From: Candidatus Aenigmarchaeota archaeon LH_S6
GTDB lineage: Archaea > Aenigmatarchaeota > Aenigmatarchaeia > QMZS01
Reading direction: 5' to 3'
NCBI GenBank assembly: GCA_023659935.1
Contig: JAGXOK010000002.1
Coordinates: forward strand, 30,633 to 66,683
DNA: 36,051 nucleotides
The notes below the pieces were generated by a model. The model was not told the origin of the DNA. It worked only from the letters and a program-made list of their open reading frames with translations, and did no database searches. Positions 8,729 to 17,588 of this stretch are shown piece by piece (the first letter of the stretch is position 1; each line of letters begins with the position of its first letter). A program made the translations under genes and the position numbers.

Positions 8729-9703
8729 ATGTCTATGCTAGATGAAAAAACAATCTTGATAACTGGAGGAACCGGCTCATTTGGTCAAAAATTTACTGAA
8801 ATTCTTTTAAGAGAACATAATCCAAAAAGTGTGCGTATTTATGATAATCGTGAACTTGCAGAAGTACAAATGGAAAAAGATTTTAATGATAATAGATTGA
8901 GATTCTTGATAGGGGATGTTCGCGATAGAAACAGGCTTTACAGGGCAATGAATGGCATTGATATTGTTGTTCATGCTGCTGCTCTGAAACATGTACCTAT
9001 ATCCGAATATAATCCAATAGAAGCTGTAAAAACAAATATTGATGGTGCTGCAAATGTTATTGATGCTGCAATAGATAATTCAGTAGAAAAGGCAATTGCA
9101 ATCAGTACAGACAAAGCTGTTCACCCGGTTAATTTATATGGAGCAACTAAAATGGTTGCCGAGAAACTATTTATTCAGGGAAATACTTATACGGGAGGAA
9201 AAAAAATTAAATTTAGCTGTGTTAGGTATGGAAATGTGGTTGGAAGTAGCGGGAGTGTAATTCCACTATTTAAAGAACAAAAGAAAAATGGAGAAATCAC
9301 AATTACAGATGAGAAAATGACAAGGTTTTGGATTACTTTGGAACAGGGCGTGCATTTTGTCATAAATTGTCTTGAACTGATGAAAGGTAGGGAAATTTTT
9401 ATTCCAAAAATTCCAAGTATGAAAATTACTGATTTAGTAGAAGTTATAGCTCCAGAAGCTAAAAGGAGAATTATAGGTGTACGCCCCGGGGAAAAACTTC
9501 ACGAGATTCTTTTAACAGAAGAAGAAGCCAAGCACACAAAAGAATTTGATAATTATTTTATAATTGAGCCCGAACATAGTTTTTGGGAGAAAGAAAATTT
9601 TAAAGATGGAAAACCTCTCCCAGAAGGATTTAGATATACAAGCAATAATAATCAAGAGCGGATTACGAAAGAGCAACTTAGAAAAATTGTTGATAACTTA
9701 TGA
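8729..9703 (+). CDS. pseB: UDP-GlcNAc 4,6-dehydratase, PseB-like
   Basis: ITGGTGSFGQKFTEILL (Rossmann), YGATK active site, VRYGNVVGSSGSVIP, MTRFWITLEQGVHFV. Confidence 0.88.
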   Translation: MSMLDEKTILITGGTGSFGQKFTEILLREHNPKSVRIYDNRELAEVQMEKDFNDNRLRFLIGDVRDRNRLYRAMNGIDIVVHAAALKHVPISEYNPIEAVKTNIDGAANVIDAAIDNSVEKAIAISTDKAVHPVNLYGATKMVAEKLFIQGNTYTGGKKIKFSCVRYGNVVGSSGSVIPLFKEQKKNGEITITDEKMTRFWITLEQGVHFVINCLELMKGREIFIPKIPSMKITDLVEVIAPEAKRRIIGVRPGEKLHEILLTEEEAKHTKEFDNYFIIEPEHSFWEKENFKDGKPLPEGFRYTSNNNQERITKEQLRKIVDNL

Positions 9704-10107
9704 TGTATAAAGAATTATCCCGTGTAAAGCATAAAAGAGAAGATGGGTGGCTTTCTGAATTAATCTCAATGAATTACAGAGATGATCCTTTTAATTGTTT
9801 ACACTCCTATTTGGTTTCAATAAATCCCAGAAAAACACGCGCTGAGCATTACCATAAAAGAAAAGAGGAATGGCTCGCAATCACTTCTGGAAAAATTATT
9901 TTACTTTTAGAAGATGTAAATTCAAAGAAAAAAGAGAGAATATTCCTTGATTCAAATTCTGAAGATTATAAAATAATTTATATTCCCCCTCTTGTTGCTC
10001 ATACAATAAAAAATTTTGGCAGTACTAAAGCAAGCTTAGTTGTATTTAGTAAGACCCCAGAAGATTTAGAGGATACAATTCCTTATAAAACAGAAGAAGA
10101 AAAATGA
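9700..10107 (+). CDS. Cupin-fold protein of sugar-biosynthesis type
   Basis: 135 aa; INPRKTRAEHYHKRKEEWLAITSGKIILLLED...YIPPLVAHTIKNFG; overlaps the upstream gene by 4 nt. Confidence 0.7.
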   Translation: MMYKELSRVKHKREDGWLSELISMNYRDDPFNCLHSYLVSINPRKTRAEHYHKRKEEWLAITSGKIILLLEDVNSKKKERIFLDSNSEDYKIIYIPPLVAHTIKNFGSTKASLVVFSKTPEDLEDTIPYKTEEEK

Positions 10108-10238
10108 TACCCTATGGACATCAATGGGTTGACGAAGAAGATATAGAAGAAGTAATCAAAGTTTTGAAGAGTGATTGGGTCACCCAGGGACTAAAAATAC
10201 AAGAATTTGAGAATGCTCTATGCGAATATGTAGGTTGT
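10104..10238 (+). pseudogene. 5' fragment of a PseC-like (DegT/DnrJ/EryC1) aminotransferase
   Basis: MIPYGHQWVDEEDIEEVIKVLKSDWVTQGLKIQEFENALCEYVGC, then runs into IS110 sequence. Confidence 0.8.
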
Positions 10239-10726
10239 ACATTAAGAGGAATAGAAAAACTATCTTTAGATAATTATCTGTTCTTAATAGAATAGGTAAA
10301 CTCAAGAATAGCAAAGGTCGATGACGAAATAAGAGAAGCTAGCAGATCCTTAAATGATGCAGAATTGTTGACAACAATTTCTGGAATTGGATATTATTCT
10401 GCATTGCTAATTTTGTCGGAGATTTTAGACATAAAGAGATTCAAATCAGCGAAGAGGTTTGTTCTTATGCAGGATTGGTTCCATCGATTTATCAGTCTGG
10501 AGATAAACTAAGGACAGAAAGAATCACAAAGCAAGGAAGTAAGTGGTTGAGATGGATTCTGATTCAGGCAAGTCATAAGTCAGTACTTAGTGATGGGTTT
10601 TTAAGAGACTTCCATGACAGGATAGTAAACAGGAGAGGAAAGAACATTGCAACAGTTGCTGTTGCGAGAAAGTTGTTAATCTATATTTACAAGATATTGG
10701 AGACAAAAGTTTCTTATAGACACTAA
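10239..10726 (+). pseudogene. IS110-family transposase 2, 5'-truncated and frameshifted
   Basis: TLRGIEKLSLDNYLFLIE(TAG)VNSRIAKVDDEI...AELLTTISGIGYYSALLILSEILDIKRFKSA, frameshift near 10455, then CSYAGLVPSIYQSGDKLRTERITKQGSKWLRWILIQASHKSV... Confidence 0.85.
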
Positions 10727-10729
10727 AAA

Positions 10730-10822
10730 AGGGTTTGTCTTTTTCATAGTCATTAAAGGGTAAACCCTATAAAAGGCGACGACCCCCACTGGAACTTAGA
10801 TTCCGAATAGATGAATGTCGCC
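10730..10822 (+). ncRNA. Putative bridge-RNA segment of IS110 element 2 (downstream of the transposase)
   Basis: Stem AGGGTTT (10730-10736)/AAACCCT (10762-10768); stem GGCGAC (10775-10780)/GTCGCC (10817-10822) enclosing GGAA-CTTAGA-TTCC (10791-10804). The CTTAGA loop is also present in the element 1 candidate. Confidence 0.5.
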
Positions 10823-10868
10823 ATCCACATTTAAATTTAAAAACAAGTTAATATAGGTGTTTTCATAG

Positions 10869-11777
10869 ATGAATAAAATTCTTATTACAGGTGGTAGTGG
10901 GCTTCTTGGAAGTAATATTGCAAAATTAGCTTCTTCGAATTTTAAAGTTTATACAACATATAATAAAAATAGAGTTAGTATGAAAGATGTTTATTTTTTT
11001 CAAATTGACATTACAAAAAAAGAACAACTCATTAAAATAGAACAGATAAAGCCAGAGCTTATAATCCATTGCGCAGCTCTAACAAATGTGGGTTACTGCG
11101 AAGAACATCCAACTGAGGCATATAACCAAAATGTTCTTGCAAGCATTAATATAGCAGAGATAGCTAAAAAAATTGGTGCGTATCTAATTCATATCTCAAC
11201 AGATAGTGTTTTTGATGGAACAAAGGGTAATTATAGAGAGGGTGACATACCAAGCCCAATCAATATATATGGAAGGACAAAGTTGGAAGCTGAACAAAGA
11301 GTGTCATCAATCCACACTCATTCGTGTATTATTCGAACGAATATTTATGGCTGGAACAAAAGAGATAAATTTAGCTTAGCCGAATGGATGTTAAATAAAT
11401 TAACAAATAATGAGGAACTACCTGCATTAAAAGATATTTATTTTTCACCTATATTAGTAAATTATCTTGTAGATATATTGTTTAAATTACAAGAGAAAAA
11501 AAATGAAGGTATTATTCATATTGCAGGGAGCGAGACATGTACTAAATTAGAATTTGCTTACATGATATCAGAAGTATTTAATTTTGATAAGAGTCTAATA
11601 AAACCTGTTAGTATCCATGAATTAGGACTAAAAGCACCAAGAGGATTGGATACGTCCTTAAATGTATCAAAAGCAGAAAAGATTCTAAAAAAACATTTAC
11701 CCAGGGTTAAAGAAGGATTAAAAAAAATGAAGAAATTGTATGAAGAAGGATATGTTGAGGAGTTGAAACATGGCTGA
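10869..11777 (+). CDS. RmlD-like SDR (dTDP-4-dehydrorhamnose reductase family)
   Basis: MNKILITGGSGLLGSNIAKLA, HISTDSVFDGTKGNYREGD, YGRTKLEAEQ. Confidence 0.8.
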   Translation: MNKILITGGSGLLGSNIAKLASSNFKVYTTYNKNRVSMKDVYFFQIDITKKEQLIKIEQIKPELIIHCAALTNVGYCEEHPTEAYNQNVLASINIAEIAKKIGAYLIHISTDSVFDGTKGNYREGDIPSPINIYGRTKLEAEQRVSSIHTHSCIIRTNIYGWNKRDKFSLAEWMLNKLTNNEELPALKDIYFSPILVNYLVDILFKLQEKKNEGIIHIAGSETCTKLEFAYMISEVFNFDKSLIKPVSIHELGLKAPRGLDTSLNVSKAEKILKKHLPRVKEGLKKMKKLYEEGYVEELKHG

Positions 11778-12426
11778 GAAAAAAGTAATTGCTGTTATTC
11801 CTGCACTAAATGAAGAAAATACAATTTCAGAAGTGATCAGAGGGGTAAAGAAATATGTAAATGAAATAATTTTGGTTGATGATGCATCTACAGATAAGAC
11901 ATCAATTATTGCTCAACGAGAGGGCGCGGTTGTCATTTCTTATAAGAAAAATAAGGGTTATGATAAAAGTATTAACGATGGTTTTGCATTGGCAGAAAAG
12001 AGGGGAGCAACAACTATTTCAACTTTTGATGGTGATGGTCAGCATAATCCAGAAGATATTCCTAAAATTATTGAATCAATCTTAGATGGAGAAGCAGATG
12101 TTGTAGTTGGAAAAAGACCGCACTATACCAGAATTGCAGAATATCTTTTTGCGCTTGTCGCAAAGATTAAACTAAACATTGATGACCCCCTATGTGGGCT
12201 CAAAGCTTATCATATAAATGTGTATAAAGATGTTGGATATTTTGATAGATTCTCATCAATAGGAACTCAACTTCTGTTCAATGCAAAAAGGAGGGGATAT
12301 AGAATAGTTCAAAGAAATATCACACTAAATGAAAGAAAGGACACTCCTCGATTTGGGAAAAGATTCAAAGCAAATTGGAAGATACTTAAAGCGATTATTA
12401 AAATATTATGTTGGAGGGGCAAATGA
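11770..12426 (+). CDS. Family 2 glycosyltransferase
   Basis: VIPALNEENTISEVIRG, ILVDDASTDKT, STFDGDGQHNPEDIPK. Confidence 0.88.
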   Translation: MAEKKVIAVIPALNEENTISEVIRGVKKYVNEIILVDDASTDKTSIIAQREGAVVISYKKNKGYDKSINDGFALAEKRGATTISTFDGDGQHNPEDIPKIIESILDGEADVVVGKRPHYTRIAEYLFALVAKIKLNIDDPLCGLKAYHINVYKDVGYFDRFSSIGTQLLFNAKRRGYRIVQRNITLNERKDTPRFGKRFKANWKILKAIIKILCWRGK

Positions 12427-13475
12427 AAAGGACAAAAATAGGAGAGCAGTGGGTGGGCGATGGAGAGCCCGTATACATTATCGCTGAGATAGGTTCAAAT
12501 TTTGATGGTAGTATGGAGCGTGCAAAAATGCTTATTGATCTTGCGAAAGATTGTGGAGCAGATGCAGTCAAGTTTCAGTGTTTCACTGCCGATAAGATCA
12601 TTTCTAAAGAAGGATTTGACAGATTAAAGATCGGATTCCAGGCAAAATGGGAAAAATCAGTATATGAAACATATAAAAATGCAGAATTCCCACGAGAATG
12701 GCATGATAAGTTATTCCATTATGCAACTAAAAAGGGACTTCATTTTCTCTCTTCACCATACGATAAAGAAGCAGTTGATATCCTTGATAAGTTAGGTGTT
12801 CCAGCTTTCAAAATAGGATCAGGTGACATCACTTGGCATGATATGTTGAGGTATATAGCAAAAAAGGGAAAGCCAATTATTTTATCAACAGGTGCGAGTA
12901 CAATCGCTGAGATTGATGAAGCACTTAAGGTAATCCGATCTGAAGGAGGTAATGATATTATCCTTCTTCAGTGTGTTACAAATTATCCTTCGTATTTTGA
13001 ATATGCGAATATTCGGGCAATGAAAGCAATGGGTGAATTATTTGATGTTCTTGTTGGACATTCTGATCATACACCGGGAATTATTGTTCCTCTGGGTGCA
13101 GCCAGTTTAGGAGCATATGTAATTGAAAAACATTTTACAGATGATAAAACTCGAACAGGACCTGACCACCCATTTGCTATGGATGCAAAGGAATTCAAAG
13201 AAATGGTTGACAGTATTCGGGCATTGGAAAAAGCTCTTGGTTCCCCTCTAAAGGATTTATATGAAGAAGAAAAGGAGACTGTTACTCTTCAACGAAGATG
13301 CTTACGGGCAGCGAAAGATATTCCCAAAGGTTCAAAAATAACAGAAGATATGATAGATGTGTTAAGGCCGTTAGCTAAAGACGCTTTGGAACCAAAATAT
13401 AAGGAGACTGTTATAGGGCGGGAAGTGAAAGTAGATATGAAGAAAGGGGATCCATTTACCTTGGAGAAAATATGA
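12408..13475 (+). CDS. NeuB/PseI-family nonulosonate synthase with SAF domain (copy 1, intact)
   Basis: YIIAEIGSNFDGSMERAKMLIDLAKDCGADAVKFQCF, KIGSGDITW, GHSDHTPG, VIEKHFTDDKTRTGPDHPFAM; C-terminal SAF-like RRCLRAAKDIPKGSKITEDMI. Confidence 0.9.
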   Translation: MLEGQMKRTKIGEQWVGDGEPVYIIAEIGSNFDGSMERAKMLIDLAKDCGADAVKFQCFTADKIISKEGFDRLKIGFQAKWEKSVYETYKNAEFPREWHDKLFHYATKKGLHFLSSPYDKEAVDILDKLGVPAFKIGSGDITWHDMLRYIAKKGKPIILSTGASTIAEIDEALKVIRSEGGNDIILLQCVTNYPSYFEYANIRAMKAMGELFDVLVGHSDHTPGIIVPLGAASLGAYVIEKHFTDDKTRTGPDHPFAMDAKEFKEMVDSIRALEKALGSPLKDLYEEEKETVTLQRRCLRAAKDIPKGSKITEDMIDVLRPLAKDALEPKYKETVIGREVKVDMKKGDPFTLEKI

Positions 13476-14554
13476 AGATGGAGCAAATACTCGAAAACGC
13501 ATTAGAACATGCCCTAAAGAAGATAGAAAAGAATCTGAATGAGCTAAACAATTTGTTTCCATTTGTTACTGTCAATGGGAAATCTGTAAGGATAAGAATT
13601 GGGATTTGAACATCTTTAGTGACGGATATTGGTGCAATGGTTTCTGGCTTGGAATGCTCTGGCTGGCGTATAAAGTCACCAAAACTGATAAATTTAAGAG
13701 AAAAGTATACGAACTATGCAAACTAATCGAACCACGGAAGAATAGCAATAAAACTCATGATTTAGGGTTTCTTTTTTATCCTTCCTTTTGTGTTGGATAT
13801 GAGATAACAAAGGATGAATATTTAAAGAATGTTGCTTTGAATGCTGCTGAATCACTTCTGTCAAGGTTTAATGATGAAATTAATGTAATAGCCGTTTTAG
13901 GCAATCCGGAGAAGGTCGGGCTACAGCAATAGATACGATGATGAATTTACCTTTATTATGGTGGGCTTATAAAAAGACAGATGACAAGAAATATTATAAT
14001 GCTGCATGCAAACATGCCTTTACAACAATGCAACACTTTGTTAGAGAGGATGGCTCAACACATCACATAGTAGAGTTTGATTCAGAGAGTGGAGAAGTTA
14101 GAAGGAAGGTAACTTGGCAGGGATATAATGATGAGAGTTGTTGGTCAAGAGGGCAAGCATGGGCAATATATGGATTTGCATTAGTATATAGATATGCGAA
14201 AAAGAAAGAGTTCTTGAGAACGGTTGAAAATCTTACTGATTATTACGTATCCAATTGCCCTTCAGATTCTGTTCCATATTGGGATTTTGATGATTCTGAG
14301 ATACCAAACACGGTAAGAGACAGTTCAGCAGCGGCGATAACCGCTTCTGGGTTGTTGGAGTTTAATGGAAAAAGAAATTTATAGAAATTGGATTAAATAT
14401 CTTAAATTCTATATGCAGAAATTATCTGTCAGGAGATGGGGACGGAGGGATATTAAAGCATGGATGCTTCAACAAACCCGATGGAAAGGGTATAGATGAA
14501 AGTTTGATATGGGGTGATTATTATTTTATGGAGTCATTGACTAAAGCTATATAA
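13472..14554 (+). pseudogene. GH88-like unsaturated uronyl hydrolase, several frameshifts
   Basis: Segments in successive frames: MKMEQILENALEHALKKIEKNLNELNNLFPFVTVNGK / NIFSDGYWCNGFWLGMLWLAYKVT / TAIDTMMNLPLLWWAYKKT...WSRGQAWAIYGFALVYRY...DSSAAAITASGLLE / GILKHGCFNKPDGKGIDESLIWGDYYFMESLTKAI*. Confidence 0.78.
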
Positions 14555-14575
14555 GTAGAGAGGATTAAGTTAAGT

Positions 14576-15070
14576 ATGCGTGGAAATATGACAGAACAAA
14601 TGGAAGAAGGGGCAGGGAAATTTGGAGAAGAATATACCGATAGAAATTATAAAATTACAGATTTTCAATGTGCTCTTGGAATTTCTCAATTGAAAAAATT
14701 AGATAAATTTATTGAAAGAAGGCAATATTTATTTGATCTTTATAATAAATTATTTTCAGAAGTAAGTTTCATTGAACTACCAATAATAAAAGAGAAGATA
14801 AAACCAGCGTGGCATCTTTATACAATACTTTTAAAAAATATTGATAGAGATAAATTCTTTAAATATATGAGAAATAATAATATTGGTGTTAATGTTCATT
14901 ATATCCCAATTTATCACTTTTCTTACTATCAGAAACACTTTAATTTTAATCCTAAAGATTTTCCAGTAACTGAAGAAGTTTTTAAGAAAATTATTACTTT
15001 ACCCTTATTCCCAAAGATGAAAGATAAAGAAATAGAATATATTTCTGATATAATAAAAAATTATAGGTAA
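14576..15070 (+). pseudogene. Chimeric ORF: N-terminal piece resembling pseudaminate-associated methylase, joined to the C-terminal third of a PseC-like aminotransferase
   Basis: MTEQMEEGAGKFGEEYTDRNY|KITDFQCALGISQLKKLDKFIERRQYLFDLYNKLF...; the second part matches the C-terminal region of DegT/PseC aminotransferases. Confidence 0.65.
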
Positions 15071-15133
15071 TATATTTATGGTAAACACAATTCAAGAAAA
15101 AGAATGGGTAGGGAAATTTGGAGAAGAATATAC
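14614..15133 (+). repeat. 24-nt direct repeat AGGGAAATTTGGAGAAGAATATAC (14614-14637 and 15110-15133)
   Basis: Exact match by eye; lies in the GKFGEEYT codons of both methylase-like 5' relics. Confidence 0.85.
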
Positions 15134-15308
15134 TCAAGTTAATTATAGAGGGCAGAAAGAATTGCTCTGGAAGACGAACTTCGCAAAATTGTACTTAGAC
15201 AGATTTCCTGATTTGAAACTAATTAAGGAAAGAATATATCCCTATCTGGCAGACAGAAAACTTGTTAATCACGCTTTTTTATTAAAAAAGATTGAAAATT
15301 TTAGGTGA
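15078..15308 (+). pseudogene. Second 5' relic resembling the pseudaminate-associated methylase, with an unassigned tail
   Basis: MVNTIQEKEWVGKFGEEYTQVNYRGQKELLWKTNFAKLYLDRF; shares 24 nt (AGGGAAATTTGGAGAAGAATATAC) with 14614-14637; only 76 codons. Confidence 0.5.
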
Positions 15309-16012
15309 TTTCTATGAATACAGTTGCAATAATACCAGCAAGAGGGGGGTCAAAAGGGATCTCTAGAAAGAATATTAAAGAGCTCTGTGGAAAGCCACTT
15401 ATAGCTCACATCATAGAAACTGCTCTAAAGGTAAGAGAAGCGGATAGAGTCATAGTATCTACAGAGGATAAAGAGATAGCAGAAATAGCAAAGAAACATG
15501 GTGCCGAGGTACCATTCATTAGACCAGAAGAACTTGCCAGAGATGAAACACCAACTTTGCCTGTTTTGCAGCATGCGGTGAAATATTTAGAGGAGAATGA
15601 AAATTATAAACCTGACATAGTGGTTTTATTATATGCAACCTCCCCTTTACTAAAGCATGAAAAGGTATCAGAGGCAATAGGAATGTTAAAGGATAGGAAT
15701 TTTGATTCTGTTTTGAGCGTGGTAGAGGATAGAGGGCACTATTGGATTGAAAAGAATGGAAGCTACGAAAGATTATATCCGAAACATCCCAAAAACAGGC
15801 AATTTGAGAAGCCTTTATTTAAGGAGAATGGAGCAATCTACATCTACAAGAGGGATATTTTAATGGGAAAGGATGAGATAGTTGGAGGGAAGACAGGCTT
15901 TTTAAAAATGCAAAAAGAAGAATCCATAGATATTGATGAGCCTATTGACTTTAAGATTGCTGAGTTTTTTATGAGACGGGGAGAATATGAGAAAAACCAA
16001 AATCGGAAGTAG
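15305..16012 (+). CDS. Acylneuraminate cytidylyltransferase family (NeuA/PseF-like)
   Basis: VAIIPARGGSKGISRKNIKELCGKPLIAHIIETAL, LYATSPL, NGAIYIYKRD. Confidence 0.9.
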   Translation: MISMNTVAIIPARGGSKGISRKNIKELCGKPLIAHIIETALKVREADRVIVSTEDKEIAEIAKKHGAEVPFIRPEELARDETPTLPVLQHAVKYLEENENYKPDIVVLLYATSPLLKHEKVSEAIGMLKDRNFDSVLSVVEDRGHYWIEKNGSYERLYPKHPKNRQFEKPLFKENGAIYIYKRDILMGKDEIVGGKTGFLKMQKEESIDIDEPIDFKIAEFFMRRGEYEKNQNRK

Positions 16013-17018
16013 GCTAATAGGAGGAGAAGAGTCCTGCTTCATCATAGCAGAAGCAGGTTCAAATCATAACGGCAGTTTAGAACAGGCAAAGAAATTGATA
16101 GACATTGCCGCAGAGGCGAAAGCGGATGCAGTTAAATTTTAAATATTCAAGGCAGAAAATTTATATTCAAAATATACGCCAGGGTTCAGTTATTTAAAAG
16201 GGCAAAATATTTATGAACTAATTAAAAGCGTAGAAACACCGAGAGAATGGATAAAAGAACTTGTAGGATATTGCAAAGGAAAAAATATTAACTTTTTAGC
16301 TTCTCCATTTGATTTTGAAGCCGTTGACCTCTTAGATAAATATGTTCCAGCGTTTAAAATAGCTTCTTTTGAAATTACTGATTTAGAATTGCTTAAATAT
16401 GCAGCAGCAAAAGGAAAACCAATGATTATTTCAACAGGAATGGCTAATTTGGGTGAAATAGAAGATGCAATAACTGCGATAAAATCCGTTGGGAATGAGG
16501 ATATAATATTGTTGCACTGCAATTCTTTGTATCCAACACCGGTTAAAATTGTCAATTTGAAAGCGATAGAGACAATGAGAACTGCTTTTAAAGTCCCAAT
16601 TGGATTTTCTGACCATACTTTAGGAATTCATGTCCCGATAGCTGCGGTTGCGATGGGTGCTTCTGTGATCGAGAAACACTTTACATTGGATAGGACTCTA
16701 CCTGGTCCTGACCATTCTTTTGCTATTGAGCCGGATGAATTGAAAGAAATGGTGAAATACATAAGAGAAGTGGAGAAAGCGAAAGGAAGTGGAATAAAAG
16801 AGAAATCAGAATTAGAGGGTGAGGAGATGTATGTAAAGGCGAGGAGGAGTATTCATGCTAAAGTAGATATTCTAAAAGGGACAAAAATAACAAGGGGTAT
16901 GTTAATTGTAAAAAGACCGGGATACGGGATAAAACCGAAGTTTATTGATGTAGTTATCGGAAAGGAGGCAAAGAAGGATATAAAAGAGGATGAGTGGATA
17001 ACTTGGGAGATGGTATGA
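15987..17018 (+). pseudogene. NeuB/PseI-family synthase (copy 2) interrupted by one in-frame TAA
   Basis: MRKTKIGSRLIGGEESCFIIAEAGSNHNGSLEQAKKLIDIAAEAKADAVKF(TAA)IFKAENLYSKYTPGFSYLKGQ... continues in the same frame through ORF 16389..17018; TAA at 16140-16142 falls at the conserved Gln of AVKFQ. Confidence 0.85.
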
Positions 17019-17019
17019 G

Positions 17020-17571
17020 GTGTTACAAATTAAAATGTTAGAGGGTGAATCTATAAAATTAAGGCAGGTAGAAGAAAAGGACTTATCAAAACTCCGTGAT
17101 TGGAGGAACTCTCCACACATCCGGGCATATACCAGAGAATATCGTCCACTAAATATGCTAAAACAAAATACTTGGCTATCGTCTCTTTCAACAGATCAAA
17201 CAACCATCATGTTTGTCATTGAGGAATTGGAGTCCTCTGAGGCGATAGGTTGTTGTGGTTTAACCTACATTAATTGGAAAGAAGGATGTGGAGAAGTATC
17301 CATATACATTGGAGAGGAAAAATGGCAGGGAAAAAGATATGCAACTGATGCGCTCCAAATTTTACTTAAATATGGATTCCATGAATTAAGATTACATCGA
17401 ATTTATGCTGTTATATTTGAATATAATGAAGCAAGTATAAAGTTTTTTGAGAAAAATGGATTTAAGTTTGAAGGTAAACACAGAGAAGCAAGATTCTGGA
17501 ATGGGAAGTTTCATGATGAGCTGGTGTATGGAATTTTAGATTATGAATATCCCGTTTTGCAAAAGTCTTGA
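17020..17571 (+). CDS. GNAT N-acetyltransferase (RimJ/PseH-like)
   Basis: MLEGESIKLRQVEEKDLSKLRDWRNSPHIRAYTREYRPL, GEVSIYIGEEKWQGKRYATDALQILLKYGFHELRLHRIYA. Confidence 0.82.
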   Translation: MLQIKMLEGESIKLRQVEEKDLSKLRDWRNSPHIRAYTREYRPLNMLKQNTWLSSLSTDQTTIMFVIEELESSEAIGCCGLTYINWKEGCGEVSIYIGEEKWQGKRYATDALQILLKYGFHELRLHRIYAVIFEYNEASIKFFEKNGFKFEGKHREARFWNGKFHDELVYGILDYEYPVLQKS

Positions 17572-17588
17572 AGAGATATAAACCAATT

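Noticed and set aside
11876-12085. 69-aa ORF inside the GT2 gene
   Set aside because: Out-of-frame reading of a clear GT2 coding sequence.
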